A DNA stretch of 64,000 bases, taken from positions 3,472,001 to 3,536,000 of the forward strand of contig OZ005695.1 in assembly GCA_963930775.1 (NCBI GenBank). Direction: 5' to 3'. This stretch comes from Cliona cf. orientalis. Lineage: Eukaryota > Porifera > Demospongiae > Clionaida > Clionaidae. Shown here piece after piece: positions 33,701 through 39,654 of the stretch. How positions within the stretch are numbered: position 1 is the stretch's first letter; each line of letters begins with the position of its first letter. The notes beneath the pieces are model-generated. The model worked only from the letters and a program-made list of their open reading frames with translations. It was not told the origin of the DNA and made no database searches. Both the position numbers and the translations under genes were made by a program.

Positions 33701-35711
33701 TCGGCCCATCTCCCAATCTTGGCCCAATGTAAGGTGCATCACCCATGGGCCCTCTTTTGCGTGGGTACAGTATAATGACAGAAGTAGAAGCAATTGAAAC
33801 TGAATTGTGAGAGAAGCATGCTACAGTGAGCATCAGCTTCATTTGTGATACCAACGAAGAAGCATAGTTCCTATGACAATCCACCTGACAAACCATTTTG
33901 AAGAATGATAAAAAAGAGCAAGCTAGAGTGCGACATCTGGAAGCACTAGTGCCTCTCTAATTTTGGGGTGTAATGAAGGAAGCTTAAGTCGGGATTCTCC
34001 AGGCAAGCGCATTATCATGCGAGGAAAGTGTATGGAACAGCTGCTGCAATTGCATAAATTGGAGTGGTTACTATAGATGAAATGAGACATGGGGGAAGTG
34101 AAGAAACTTTAATTATAGTTTTTGTGAGACAATTGGATGCACAACTCAATAGCCACAATGAACAATCCATGAATTTCACATTCTTGCAGTTTTGCTAGAA
34201 AATGCTGCATGTACTAATTGTGTGGGTGGAACTACATGATATCGATGTACCTAAATCCTTGTTCAATGGGGTTGAAATTGGGGCTATACGGTGGTAAATG
34301 GATCAGGAGAATGCCAGCACTGTTGCTCAAGCGACGTTGTCCATCGACTGACAAAGAGCGTGGGCACACATTTAGCATGATCGCTAGTACAAATGTCAGG
34401 AGGTCATCCCATATTCCTTAGATACAAGGACCATTTCACTTGTCAGTAGTGGTAGGGATTAGTGTATGGACACCTTTATGGTAAATTATACGGAAATGTA
34501 GCACATGCGCATGCAGTAGATACCAGGCCTTCCTTCCCCCTCCCTCCTTAGAAGGCCTGGGGACGAGGCTAGCCTCGATCATATACAAATCTTGTGCCAT
34601 TTTCCCATCTCTACTAAGTACAAGTACGATTGATCAATTACTGGGTTTTCGGCCGGTTCTAATGAGATTTAAGCTGCGACACACGTAAACCGAACAGATA
34701 TTGTGGGTGGAGCAACTCTGGAACGTCCATCTGCGAAAAATTAGATCACAAATCTTTAAAGATGGGCCTTTCGTGAAAATTGGATTCCTCGAGATTTCCA
34801 GCCACACGGTAAATTTGAGGTGGCCTATGCACCTTAATAATTATCATGGCCATAAACATTTTGAGTCTATTTATGAGAACTCAGATGTGTAACAAACTGA
34901 ACACAGCCAACCACACTATCATTACTGCATGAAGCTATTATTAACTGCCTTATAGCCGGAAAATTTGGCAGGGAATTAAATTTGGTGGTTGGCAGTCTAT
35001 ACTACAACTGCCAAATTAAAATCCACCAAAATTTCCTACTCGCATATATATGTATGGCGATCCCGTACTGAACCGCCAAATTTAAATGTGCCAATATTCT
35101 TACAACAGTAATTTTGGGCTCAACCGCCAAATTTAATTCCTGCCAACATTTCCGCCTATAAGGTATGTGAATGTGGCTACATATCTATAGCTATCAAATT
35201 CTACACTCAGTTGTTTGTAGCTAATTTGCATGAATATCTCACGTTAGTGGGCAGGTCCACTACCGCCTTATGTTTTAGGAACAGCAAAACTAGATCATCT
35301 CGGCCATGGTAGGAGGCAATCCAGAGGGGGTGTTTGCCGTCCTACAATAAAAAAAATAAAACTTAAATTATATACATAAAATAGCCTCCAAAAAGCTCTC
35401 AAAGTCTCTCTCTCTTTCTTTTCACGTTTAGATCACTTTGTCTATTTTTAAAGAATTTTAATCAGGCGGTTTAGCAATTGTATCACTCAGTGTGTATTTG
35501 TGCAGCAATGCTAGTACTGCTAATGGAGATAGTACAAATGATCACAATAACATTTGCATACAGTGGACAGGGCGAATACTATGATAGTATAATATATACC
35601 CACCTCATTATAGATGTTGATGTCCACCCCCTGCTCTAGTAGCCCTCTAAACTGACTAATGTCAGCCGTGCCTTCATAGCAAAGCTGTAGAAGTCTTCTT
35701 TCAAAGTCAGC
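3422..35711 (-). CDS. ankyrin repeat / ROC-COR GTPase / Death-domain protein (DAPK-like without kinase), 14 exons, 5' end missing
   Basis: Exons in transcript order: 35711-35604, 35341-35243, 30475-30371, 29545-29444, 28695-28606, 27492-27394, 19574-19470, 19414-19316, 19032-18951, 18684-18625, 18363-18256, 6133-3951, 3871-3817, 3711-3422. All junctions are AG|exon|GT and the phases agree throughout, giving 3585 nt (about 1194 residues plus stop). Domains: ankyrin-type repeats (about 1-297), acidic Ser-rich linker (298-352), ROC-type P-loop GTPase with COR-like region (about 353-1080), Pro-rich spacer, Death domain (about 1105-1194). In animals ANK-ROC-COR-Death is the DAPK1 C-terminal architecture, with roles in apoptosis and stress signalling. 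No kinase exon was found. The first exon's acceptor (35711) is phase 0, so at least one 5' exon is missing. It could instead be one of the expanded sponge ANK/ROC/Death immune-type genes rather than a DAPK orthologue. Confidence 0.85.
3817..3871 (-). CDS. exon: short Pro-rich spacer
   Basis: 55 nt, phase 0 in and phase 1 out. Encodes DVHGHDIVPEISSPPPPT. Acceptor ATACAG, donor ACAG|GTATAG. It restores the phase needed by the Death exon. Confidence 0.75.
3951..6133 (-). CDS. exon: ROC-type GTPase plus COR-like region
   Basis: 2183 nt uninterrupted, phase 1 in and phase 0 out. Acceptor CTCATAG (6134-6140) joins the preceding exon's single G to give Gly. The P-loop GPPRSGKT (exon residues 32-39) is followed by a DVGGQ switch-II motif at 5507-5493 and a GTYKD guanine-specificity box. 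These are ROC-family motifs (the last replaces N/TKxD). An insertion of about 70 residues rich in Ser/Thr/Asp separates P-loop and switch II. The C-terminal half has the helical plus beta pattern of COR. This module would bind GTP and couple ankyrin-bound partners to the Death domain. The donor is GAG|GTATAG. The open frame upstream of 6133 is intronic. Confidence 0.85.
6618..7288. mobile_element. MITE family A, copy 1 (TGTGACC termini)
   Basis: Left end TGTGACCATCTCTGAGAAAA and right end (reverse complement) TGTGACCGTATCTGATAAAA form imperfect terminal inverted repeats of about 35 bp. It is related to 28876-29361 and 51175-51417. No transposase. The interior includes short open frames that I regard as chance. 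Confidence 0.7.
7740..9846 (+). pseudogene. cargo gene of element 1: basic/coiled-coil protein with C-terminal BEN-like domain
   Basis: The region reads a chain of + strand segments with the order of a BEN-domain protein. First comes DTFCKVKGLEEHLRKVV and a Lys-rich run with KGKGKENK (7850-8150). Then come two small exons with donor/acceptor sites (end near 8672, 8757-8812). A coiled coil LLEEQVAELESALLQVQ (9045) and a Pro/Gln-rich stretch follow. Last is LPSLVINKSSLLP and a BEN-like domain at 9580-9846 (ALALARDAFFGEEVM, GLP, then ELKDKLCKL and QACKRLRASHAEIKE ending at a stop). BEN domains bind DNA or chromatin. Frameshifts and stops occur near 7845, 9330, 9598, 9715 and 9787, so it is broken. 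It converges on the transposase gene and is homologous to the cargo at 41400-44505. Confidence 0.6.
9987..10165. repeat. TACCGTA/GGCACCCTTTACC repeat, copy 1
   Basis: About 180 bp shared with 22975-23160: both contain GGCACCCTTTACCGAATGAT, GCAAAGGTC.TCATGTGT and AATTTGGCGAAGCT in the same order. Probably a non-autonomous element end between the two genes of element 1. Confidence 0.55.
10704..10709. repeat. target-site duplication, left (TAATGC)
   Basis: TAATGC directly abuts the CAGGG terminus at 10710 and is repeated at 13265-13270 directly after CCCTG. Six bp rather than the usual eight of hAT. Confidence 0.75.
10710..13264 (+). mobile_element. hAT-type DNA transposon inserted in the Tc1 intron
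   Basis: Termini CAGGGCTGCCATAAA and (reverse complement of the right end) CAGGGCTGCCAAAG give a 12-13 bp terminal inverted repeat. The subterminal left end has repeated ATTCGGATTT motifs. The element is 2555 bp with one broken hAT transposase gene on +. It is flanked by TAATGC on both sides. Removing it leaves a 96 bp Tc1 intron, so the insertion was initially hidden from the host transposase mRNA. Confidence 0.85.
10995..13061 (+). pseudogene. hAT transposase, BED-like zinc finger to C-terminal dimerisation domain, two frameshifts
   Basis: The start is ATG at 10995 (MSEHGTGEAS), followed by a Ser-rich tail and a BED/TTF-like finger FCSLCKRDISVAYGG...LRRHEATTPH. A +1 frameshift near 11345 and another at the T-run near 11865 split the frame. 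Continuity across both is clear, since FIANHACC resumes at 11898. The RNase H-like core has FSIQMDESTDI (first acidic residue, about 11580) and MGSDGCNVMLG. The C-terminus has HSNADVERMFSQMGLNKTKL, the hAT dimerisation (Dimer_Tnp_hAT) signature, ending at TAA 13061. It resembles the ZBED/KIAA-like hAT branch. Confidence 0.85.
13265..13270. repeat. target-site duplication, right (TAATGC)
   Basis: Matches 10704-10709 and directly follows the CCCTG end of the hAT element. Confidence 0.75.
14425..15478. other. intronic sequence, no gene recognised
   Basis: Part of the 12 kb intron. A fragment starting GCAGGGTTTTATCTGG at 14548 resembles the end of the 17573-18172 repeat. I see nothing else here that I can name. 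Confidence 0.5.
15479..15784 (-). pseudogene. unidentified coding remnant
   Basis: The minus strand reads about 100 codons with protein-like composition: PSGHILTREELQVLGTLL, then EEQEIRDISREEVEKSLRQN, then DTPGVICIEPSKKYLPPKE. Two in-frame stops occur (near 15697 and 15572). It is charged and helical in the middle. I do not recognise the family. It may be a processed or transposon-borne fragment. Its upstream side is cut by the foldback element at 15785. Confidence 0.4.
15785..16454. mobile_element. foldback MITE with about 240 bp arms
   Basis: Ends TATGGGTCATTCCATAAATG and CATTTATGGAATGACCCATA are perfect inverted repeats. The inverted similarity continues inward for roughly 240 bp (for example CACTTCAACTGGCCCTATCT in one arm lies inverted in the other). 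The loop is about 190 bp. No open frame of note. Confidence 0.85.
16461..16704. mobile_element. small MITE (AGCCCTGTTTA termini)
   Basis: Left AGCCCTGTTTATACAC and right GTGTAAACAGGGCT are inverted repeats bounding 244 bp. The interior is rich in ATCTAGATTAA/ATTCAGATTAA-like subrepeats. Confidence 0.7.
16705..17572. other. intronic sequence with TG-rich low complexity
   Basis: 16705-16860 is TG/CA-rich (GTGTGTGCATG-like). The rest shows no gene, exon or repeat structure I can support. Confidence 0.5.
17573..18172. mobile_element. 600 bp element with CAGGGTTCTATC termini
   Basis: CAGGGTTCTATC (17573) and GATAGAACCCTG (18172) are inverted termini of hAT-like form (CAGGG...CCCTG). A smaller palindromic MITE (17661-17800) is nested inside, and a T/C-rich tract with G and C runs lies at 18050-18150. 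Confidence 0.6.
17661..17800. mobile_element. 140 bp palindromic MITE
   Basis: GTTAGACACTGTTTAGGAGG at the left and its inverted counterpart ending CAACAGTGTCTAAC at 17800. Inverted similarity of about 40 bp per arm (TCTTCTAAATCACA core). Confidence 0.75.
18256..18363 (-). CDS. exon: acidic/Ser linker 2
   Basis: 108 nt, phase 1 to 1. Encodes EASSEDGAAVSIPDRTSEQ, then a TEETPRERE-rich tail. Acceptor TTATAG, donor ACAG|GTATG. Likely a flexible linker between ankyrin and ROC parts. It precedes the 12 kb intron. Confidence 0.7.
18625..18684 (-). CDS. exon: acidic/Ser linker 1
   Basis: 60 nt, phase 1 to 1. Encodes a low-complexity SAKNEESSGDVQAEGGKPS stretch. Acceptor CTATAG, donor TCTG|GTATG. 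It belongs here because length, phase and splice sites fit between its neighbours. Confidence 0.7.
18951..19032 (-). CDS. exon: last, truncated ankyrin repeat; switches phase
   Basis: 82 nt, phase 0 in and phase 1 out. Reads RGQTPIDIARRKGYSEILSL, then LERADRT. It caps the ankyrin array. From here the linker exons are phase 1. Confidence 0.85.
19316..19414 (-). CDS. exon: one ankyrin repeat
   Basis: 99 nt, phase 0. Reads QGYTSLHAASYNGHTAVAQL, then an LIES-x-AKLDIKDN end. Acceptor CCACAG, donor AAT|GTAAGT. Confidence 0.9.
19470..19574 (-). CDS. exon: one ankyrin repeat
   Basis: 105 nt, phase 0. Reads GATPLYIACLNNHPQVARYL, then ISKGARANYKNK. Acceptor CACAG, donor AAG|GTTTAT. Confidence 0.88.
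20213..20735 (+). repeat. interspersed repeat, copy 1 of an inverted pair
   Basis: Shares blocks in order (GATGAAAATCATCTGTG, GATGATC-type core, AGGAAGCGGTTTTATA region) with 23166-23760 in the opposite orientation. It ends in CTCGGGCTCGCCCCGAAT-like sequence, also seen near 23170 and 57003. Non-coding. Confidence 0.6.
20736..22559. other. intronic sequence, no exon recognised
   Basis: Contains an A-rich stretch at 21183-21225 (AAAATAAAA-type) that could be a retroposon tail. A minus-strand segment at 22474-22563 resembles a small exon but does not fit the phases (see rejected list). Nothing else is supportable. Confidence 0.4.
22560..22815. repeat. interspersed repeat with GACA run, copy 1
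   Basis: Contains AACAAAGCGTTTTCAGTG, TTTGGAACGCCATAAGGAAC and an (ACAG)n run, ending CAAGGGTTAAT. Same order as 28180-28588 and 43048-43320. Confidence 0.65.
22975..23160. repeat. TACCGTA/GGCACCCTTTACC repeat, copy 2
   Basis: Partner of 9987-10165 with the same block order (GGCACCCTTTACCGAATGAT ... AATTTGGCGAAGCT). Confidence 0.55.
23166..23760 (-). repeat. interspersed repeat, copy 2 of an inverted pair
   Basis: Inverted counterpart of 20213-20735. The pair is about 2.4 kb apart in the same intron and could form a large hairpin in RNA. Confidence 0.6.
23761..25560. other. intronic sequence with SINE-like microsatellite head
   Basis: 24425-24530 holds AACCCTCGCCGC...GGAGGGTTACTGCAA followed by a (GTCC)n run. 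Similar GGCGATTTTTGT-plus-microsatellite modules occur at 53340 and 56450. No gene seen. Confidence 0.45.
25561..25832. mobile_element. 270 bp palindromic element
   Basis: CTAGATACATCGCCAGAATA (25561) is the inverted copy of the sequence ending at 25832. Similarity continues through GATATGCTTCA and GTGAGCGGCCA for about 75-80 bp per arm. Confidence 0.8.
25833..26490. other. intronic sequence with (GCTA)n tract
   Basis: 26045-26200 is dominated by GCTAGCTAGCTA-type repeats with palindromic character. No exon recognised. Confidence 0.5.
26491..26886. mobile_element. MITE family C (CACTAAG termini), isolated copy
   Basis: Ends CACACTAAGTAGAAAAAAAA and TTTTTTTCTGCTTAGTGTG are inverted repeats of about 20 bp. 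Interior landmarks (GGGAGCACTTGGGG, ATTAAAGTTATGGC, CCATATGTTTGTATAGG, TTTTCCGCCCACGC) recur in the 47.9-51.8 kb cluster. Confidence 0.85.
27394..27492 (-). CDS. exon: one ankyrin repeat
   Basis: 99 nt, phase 0. Reads GTLPPVYGASEGGHLAIVEL, then LVSRGAKIN. Acceptor CTACAG, donor GAT|GTGAGA. The next exon found is 7.8 kb away, across an intron full of repeats. Confidence 0.88.
27790..28588. repeat. interspersed repeat with GACA run, copy 2 (longer form)
   Basis: 27880-28040 (GACGAGGCTA..., TTCAAGGTTCAACGGC) matches 42590-42770. 28300-28588 matches 43070-43320 (AAGAAGCTTAGAATC, GAACAAAGCGTTTT, TTTGGAACGCCATAAGG). It lies between two ankyrin exons. Confidence 0.65.
28606..28695 (-). CDS. exon: one ankyrin repeat, three codons short
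   Basis: 90 nt, phase 0. Reads QGNPPLYYASKYGHANIINV, then LLEEGADINK. Acceptor TTACAG, donor AAG|GTACAG. It is three codons shorter than the 33-residue unit at the loop end. Confidence 0.88.
28876..29361. mobile_element. MITE family A, copy 2
   Basis: TGTGACCAGATTTGGGAAAA and (inverted right end) TGTGACTGGATTTGGGAAAA form about 35 bp inverted repeats. Flanked by TAATA on both sides (28871-28875 and 29362-29366), a likely 5 bp target duplication. Confidence 0.8.
29444..29545 (-). CDS. exon: one ankyrin repeat
   Basis: 102 nt, phase 0. Reads LQGATPLTRACSKGHLKMVV, then LLISHGAAVN. Acceptor ATTAG, donor ACG|GTGAGA. This is the most canonical repeat of the set. Confidence 0.88.
29804..30335. mobile_element. 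repeat family H, copy 1 (532 bp)
   Basis: Begins TACTGTGCCCTCGCGAAAGA and ends (inverted) TACCGTACCCTTGTGAAAGA. Both ends also share the GGGCCCA...ATATCGGCCCA motif. It ends 35 bp from an ankyrin exon. Confidence 0.8.
30371..30475 (-). CDS. exon: one ankyrin repeat
   Basis: 105 nt, phase 0. Core reads FGDTALIAASQCGHIKCAAV, then LL-x-x-x-ADVN. Acceptor TGCAG, donor AAAG|GTGAGA. It lies in a 200 bp gap between two oppositely oriented copies of a 530 bp foldback repeat. Confidence 0.88.
30536..31633. mobile_element. repeat family H, copy 2, inverted and interrupted
   Basis: Opposite orientation to copy 1. Ends TACCGTACCCCCACGAAAGA and (inverted) TACCATACCCTCGCGAAAGA. A TA-flanked mariner-type MITE occupies 30985-31548. 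Without it the element is about 536 bp, the size of copy 1. Confidence 0.8.
30985..31548. mobile_element. Tc1/mariner-type MITE nested in repeat H
   Basis: TA|CAGTAGGAGGCATAAAAACG and the inverted right end ending CCTCCTACTG|TA give terminal repeats of roughly 50 bp that include GGTGACGTTTCCGTTCCG. TA on both sides is the Tc1/mariner target. Internal repeats of ACGGGACGGG lie near the right end. No transposase. Confidence 0.85.
31634..33230. other. intronic sequence, nothing recognised
   Basis: About 1.6 kb of the intron between ankyrin exons 30475 and 35243. No exon, element ends or coding stretch that I can support. Confidence 0.5.
33231..33772. mobile_element. repeat family H, copy 3
   Basis: Same orientation and block order as copy 1 (TTTATGAGGACT, AACCGTAAAACTAAGCCTA, GAATTATGAAGATAGCATGG, CCCAATCTTGGCCCAATGT). 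Its ends are more decayed. Confidence 0.8.
34206..34412 (-). pseudogene. IS630-like (DDE_3) transposase fragment
   Basis: Minus strand reads GQRRLSNSAGILLIHLPPYS, then PNFNPIEQGF, the region around the final catalytic Glu of IS630/Tc1-superfamily DDE_3 transposases. Only the C-terminal core is present. It is related to but not identical with the copy at 36915-37625. Confidence 0.65.
34948..35163. mobile_element. 216 bp MITE with about 45 bp inverted termini
   Basis: CCTTATAGCCGGAAAATTTG at the left and an end reading ...CATTTCCGCCTATAAGG at the right. The inner AATTAAATTTGG(T/C)GGTTG is shared by both arms. Two further AACTGCCAAATT/AACCGCCAAATT motifs lie inside. It is 80 bp downstream, in transcript direction, of an ankyrin exon's donor. 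Confidence 0.85.
35243..35341 (-). CDS. exon: one ankyrin repeat
   Basis: Exactly 99 nt (33 codons), phase 0. It reads DGKHPLWIASYHGRDDLVLL followed by an LKHKAVVDLPTN end. Acceptor TTGTAG, donor AAC|GTGAGA. Confidence 0.85.
35604..35711 (-). CDS. exon: degenerate ankyrin repeat (first exon found)
   Basis: 36 codons, phase 0 to 0, acceptor TTCAG and donor GAG|GTGGGT. It encodes ADFERRLLQLCYEG...FRGLLEQGVDIN, a repeat lacking the TPLH core but with the LL-x-x-G-x-D-(I/V)-N end typical of ankyrin repeats. It is the most upstream exon I could attach to the ROC-COR-Death gene. Confidence 0.75.
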
Positions 35712-36914
35712 CTGAAGGAAAACAAGTAGCCACGTACATGAGTATTGGCATATCAGCCAGCAAATAATCATTATTTTGCAGAATGTTATTGAACTACTAT
35801 GAAAGCCATGCAAGGCTTACTGCAGGTCTAAACCATTAGCCTCACATTGCTACAGAATTTGTAGGTAGGTGTGGTATGGTAAAGACATTGGGTAACCAGT
35901 GGGTTATAGAATTATATGGCCTATTGGCCTCTGGTCTTGTGGCTTTATGACCAAATGGCATTAAGCTAAGCAAACAAGTTGTCCCTATTCGAGGTACCAT
36001 GGCATGGACTACTCTAGCCTGTTCCCACGTCTCTTGCTAGGAATAGCTTAGTCTCGTGAACCAGACCACTCCCTCCGCAGTGCTGGATGACCCATATTGG
36101 AATGTGAATATGACCAATCAGATTCAAGCTAGAGTAGTGATTAGAAATTGTGAATGCACATGGAGTAAAGATCACAGTGTGGTTATCAAAACTTGTACAT
36201 GTCTGAAGTAAGATCAATGGACCATCTGCAGACACTGGTGACCACACTACTATTATGCCCATATCCCAGCCAGATACTTTCCACTATGTCACAAAACCTG
36301 TGCCAGAGTGGCCAGATCCTCCCTCCCATGTGCTGGTGATGCAATACATCCAGTGCTGCGAAGGGAGTAGTCACGAGAATAGGAAGGAATAGCTACTCAT
36401 GCTTGACTCCATGTCAGTTTTGATCTGACACTGAATGAATGTTAACTATCAGATCGGTGAAAAGATATGCATTCACTCATTCGATGATCCTTCAGGGCCG
36501 AAATGCAGCATGCACCGTACAATGATCCACACACTTACAATGAATGTGCCCCTTTACTGTTGATTTCTATTCTGTGTTCTGCGCTGCACGTGCAGGTGAC
36601 ACGTGATGCACGGTATTTGAAATGTACATAAGCGTGAGTGTTCCTGCAGCTATTAATTCATGACATCCATGGAGCCTCGTAGAAAAGCTCCATATGCAGC
36701 CAATTATAGATAGAGAATGGTTTGGCAGAGAATTGGGATGGAACTCCCATATCACACTATAGCTAATAAATCTCAATGTTGCCCTGGGAACCATGTACCA
36801 CATCAACCATCTCTTTCTAGATACTGGTGATGTACTAGCAAAACCAGCACTCCAAAGGACAGCTCTCAGGACATTATATTAATAATCATTCTGATGAGCT
36901 ATTTATTATTATTT
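35712..36914. other. upstream of the first exon found; repeats, no first exon recognised
   Basis: 35930-36070 and 36370-36490 match blocks in 59395-59600 (GGCTTTATG.CCAAATGGC, GGTACCATGG, GGTGAAAAGATATGCA). This is a repeat family and not coding. I looked here for the missing 5' exon of the ROC-COR-Death gene and did not find one. Confidence 0.45.
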
Positions 36915-37625
36915 ATTCAGTCCAAGTCTGTACCTAAGTGAGCTTTGTCATGCTGTTGAGGATGTATGTGGAAAATGTATTTCTCCATCTGCTGTGTGTA
37001 TAGTTATTCTCATGCATGAATTTACTTGCAAGAAGTTGCAGCATGCAGCCAAACAGCGTTTGCTACAGTATCGTGGAAGGTACATGGAATTCAGATGTAC
37101 CACTGTGACTGCTTTGTGCTTATTGATGAAACAGGTTGCAGTAGCAAGGATCATACACGTACATTTGGCTATGCCAAGAGAGGGGAGTGCTGTGGATCGT
37201 AGGTGGCTTCATAGGGATACAAGAATATTGGCTATTGCTGCTATGTTGACTTCTGGCATTTTAGCTGTAGAGCTAATGTCAGGAATAGTCAATGGCGATA
37301 AATTCTTTGATTATGTAAGAGGATCCCTAATCCCAGAAATGTTACCATTTGATGGCAAGAATCTGAAATCGATTGCTGTTTTAGACAATTGCTTGATCCA
37401 TCATGTTCGACAAGTAACCCAATTGTTCAAAGATGCTGGGATACTAGTCTTAATTCTTCCTCCCTATAGCCCTGATTTCATGCCAATAGAGAAAACATTC
37501 AGTTTTGTTAAAGGACCACAATGACCTATGACAATCCATGAATGATCCAGCAATTCTTATTCAGGAAGCATTCGATAGTGTGACTAGCTCACAATGCTAT
37601 GGATGGCTTTCAAGTTGTGATTTAT
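36915..37625 (+). pseudogene. IS630-like (DDE_3) transposase, broken
   Basis: An N-terminal helix-turn-helix-like part (CKKLQHAAKQRLLQYRGRYM, about 37030-37085) is followed by the first Asp in FVLIDETGCSSKDHTRTFGY (about 37116-37175, other frame). The main frame then gives FFDYVRGSLIPEMLPFDGKN, the second Asp in VLDNCLIHHV (about 37385) and Glu in LPPYSPDFMPIEKTFSFVK (about 37490). The last two are 34 residues apart. Frameshifts near 37090 and 37190 and a stop at 37522 break it; the C-terminus resumes near 37541. Such proteins move elements into TA sites. No terminal repeats were located. Confidence 0.75.
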
Positions 37626-37835
37626 GCACAAAATTAAAGCCAATCAAATCAACTTTCATAGGAATAGTCTATCGATAGCTATATTTTTTGGTAACAATAT
37701 TATGTAAAGTCACATATTGTACCATGCATACACAAAGATCATGATAATTGGTTTAGAGCTTCCTAATGTTATTACTGTTGCTTGCAACTCATCATACTGA
37801 TCCTTGCTGATAGCACCATAATCGAGTAAGGCATG

Positions 37836-38355
37836 TCACTTTTGAAGCTGGTCCAGGTGACGTAGCTGAAGTGGCAGCAGCTGTGGTAGATGTAGTGCAA
37901 GTGGTTGAGCTGGATGTAGTGGCTGAAGATGGTGCAGATATAGATGCTTCATCATTTGCAGAGCTTGAAGATGACTGGAAAAATCGCTTTTTAAGAGCCT
38001 GTGTGATCGAGTCATGTTTTGATATTTACCCATCTCCATCATATGGGCCCGTGCTCTCTTCTGCTCTGCAGAATATCGACTGCCATGTGTATCTTTCATC
38101 CACTTTAGCCATCTTTGCAGTATGCTTATCATACTGTGTACTGTGAGGAACCAGGCTTATTGGATGCCGCTTTAGCCATGGGGGACTTTGATCTTGATCG
38201 CTGGGATCCCTTTTGCCTTGCTTGTCCTTTGAGCTATAGCACTAAAGTGCAAGTTTGGTTTTTTGCCTTCATACCTCTCCAAAAACTCAAGTAACTCGTC
38301 ATCATCCAAAATCCACTTTTCTACCCTCCAATCCATGTCCAGGCTCATTATAGCA
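37836..38355 (-). pseudogene. small unidentified ORF region
   Basis: The minus strand from ATG at 38355 reads MSLDMDWRVEKWILDDDELL, then EFLERYEGKKPNLHFSAIAQ. It shifts frame into a Lys/Arg/Ser-rich stretch, then a Gln/His/Leu-rich tail by 37836. Not recognised. Its position beside a DDE_3 transposase suggests a transposon accessory ORF, but this is inference. Confidence 0.3.
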
Positions 38356-39350
38356 AAACTAACTTATCAATATCAGGCTGAGGAATATCACTTGGAAAGC
38401 TGCTTAATGGGCTTTCCATTTAATAATGATACACCCCCACGGAAGAGCCATAATTACTTCTGAATGGTCTAAATTTACCGTAAATCAAGAAATGTGTGTT
38501 GCATTAAAGTCATGCGGTTCAGTGTCACTTTGATCATATTAAAAATTAATGTCATCAAAATCTTGCGAATTTCAACCTTGGGATACTTGCACAGAGTATT
38601 TAGCTATATACAGTCTCTCAATCAGAATCGCAAATGGGTCACTAATTTTACTGATCTTTTCAGTATTGGATATATATTGCTTCTGTAGTATCAGTTTACT
38701 GCTGCAATACTGCTGATACTAGTTGTTAGCCTCCTCTGTTTCTCTCTGCCAGATTCCAGTCTGCTAATGTGTAGGCAGAGCTTCCATTTTAAAAATACTA
38801 TAGCAAACTCATAACCAGTAGTGCAGGTAGACTAGCTACAACACAGCATGCATTGGTGTGTGACTACGTGGTAAACAACTGGCGCATGCGTGTGGGCATT
38901 AATTGCGTTGGTTAAAATAATGTAATTATATTCATGCGCCTAGGCTATACCACGCATGAATACGCATGAATAAGATGCATGCATAAATTTTATGATATTA
39001 TAGGGTATACCATTTTAATGAGTTCTTGACAGGCAAAAATAGGAATGAAATCCCGATGGGTAAGTACCCAATTTAAATAGATAGTTACCATGAAGACAAT
39101 AATGAATGCGGGGAGGGGGGGGGGGGTTATCACACAAATGACACTTAGTCTGCACCTTGTTGCATTTCAATGAGTCTTGGAGGGCTCAAGTCCTCTTTTT
39201 AATGATGGTTAAAGTCAATAATTAGGCTTCCTGAGGGGGAAATTTAGTCTTTCATGGGGTATATCTTTATATATAGACCAATATAAGCTGTTTCATTCAT
39301 CAAAAGCTATTCCTTTCTGAACAGCTGACTGATAGATCTTGGCCATAACG
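38356..39350. other. intergenic sequence, nothing recognised
   Basis: AT-rich, with a G-run at 39110-39127. No coding signal that I can support. Confidence 0.5.
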
Positions 39351-39654
39351 TACAGTAGCTGTCAATAAAAAGATGGCGTTTTGTATTCGTAGGATGATCG
39401 TAAAACGTGACCATTGGTAGTAATTGCACGCATTAGATCCCAGGGAGTGAATGTAAACACGGAAATGCAACGTTGATTTAAAATGTTATTTCGTCTGTAT
39501 ATACGGTATTTAGTACGATATTTTAATCATGTACATGTATATGGTAAAGTGCAAGATCACTGGTTGAAAGAACGAGAAGACAGAGGACGAGAAGATACGC
39601 GATGTCGAACAATCCTCCGAAGAAGAACAAGCCTAGCCTGAGGGCTGAAATAAA

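Noticed and set aside
36014-36374. Minus-strand ORFs upstream of the first ankyrin exon as a candidate 5' exon
   Set aside because: The sequence belongs to a repeat also present near 59400-59600, and no donor in phase 0 follows.
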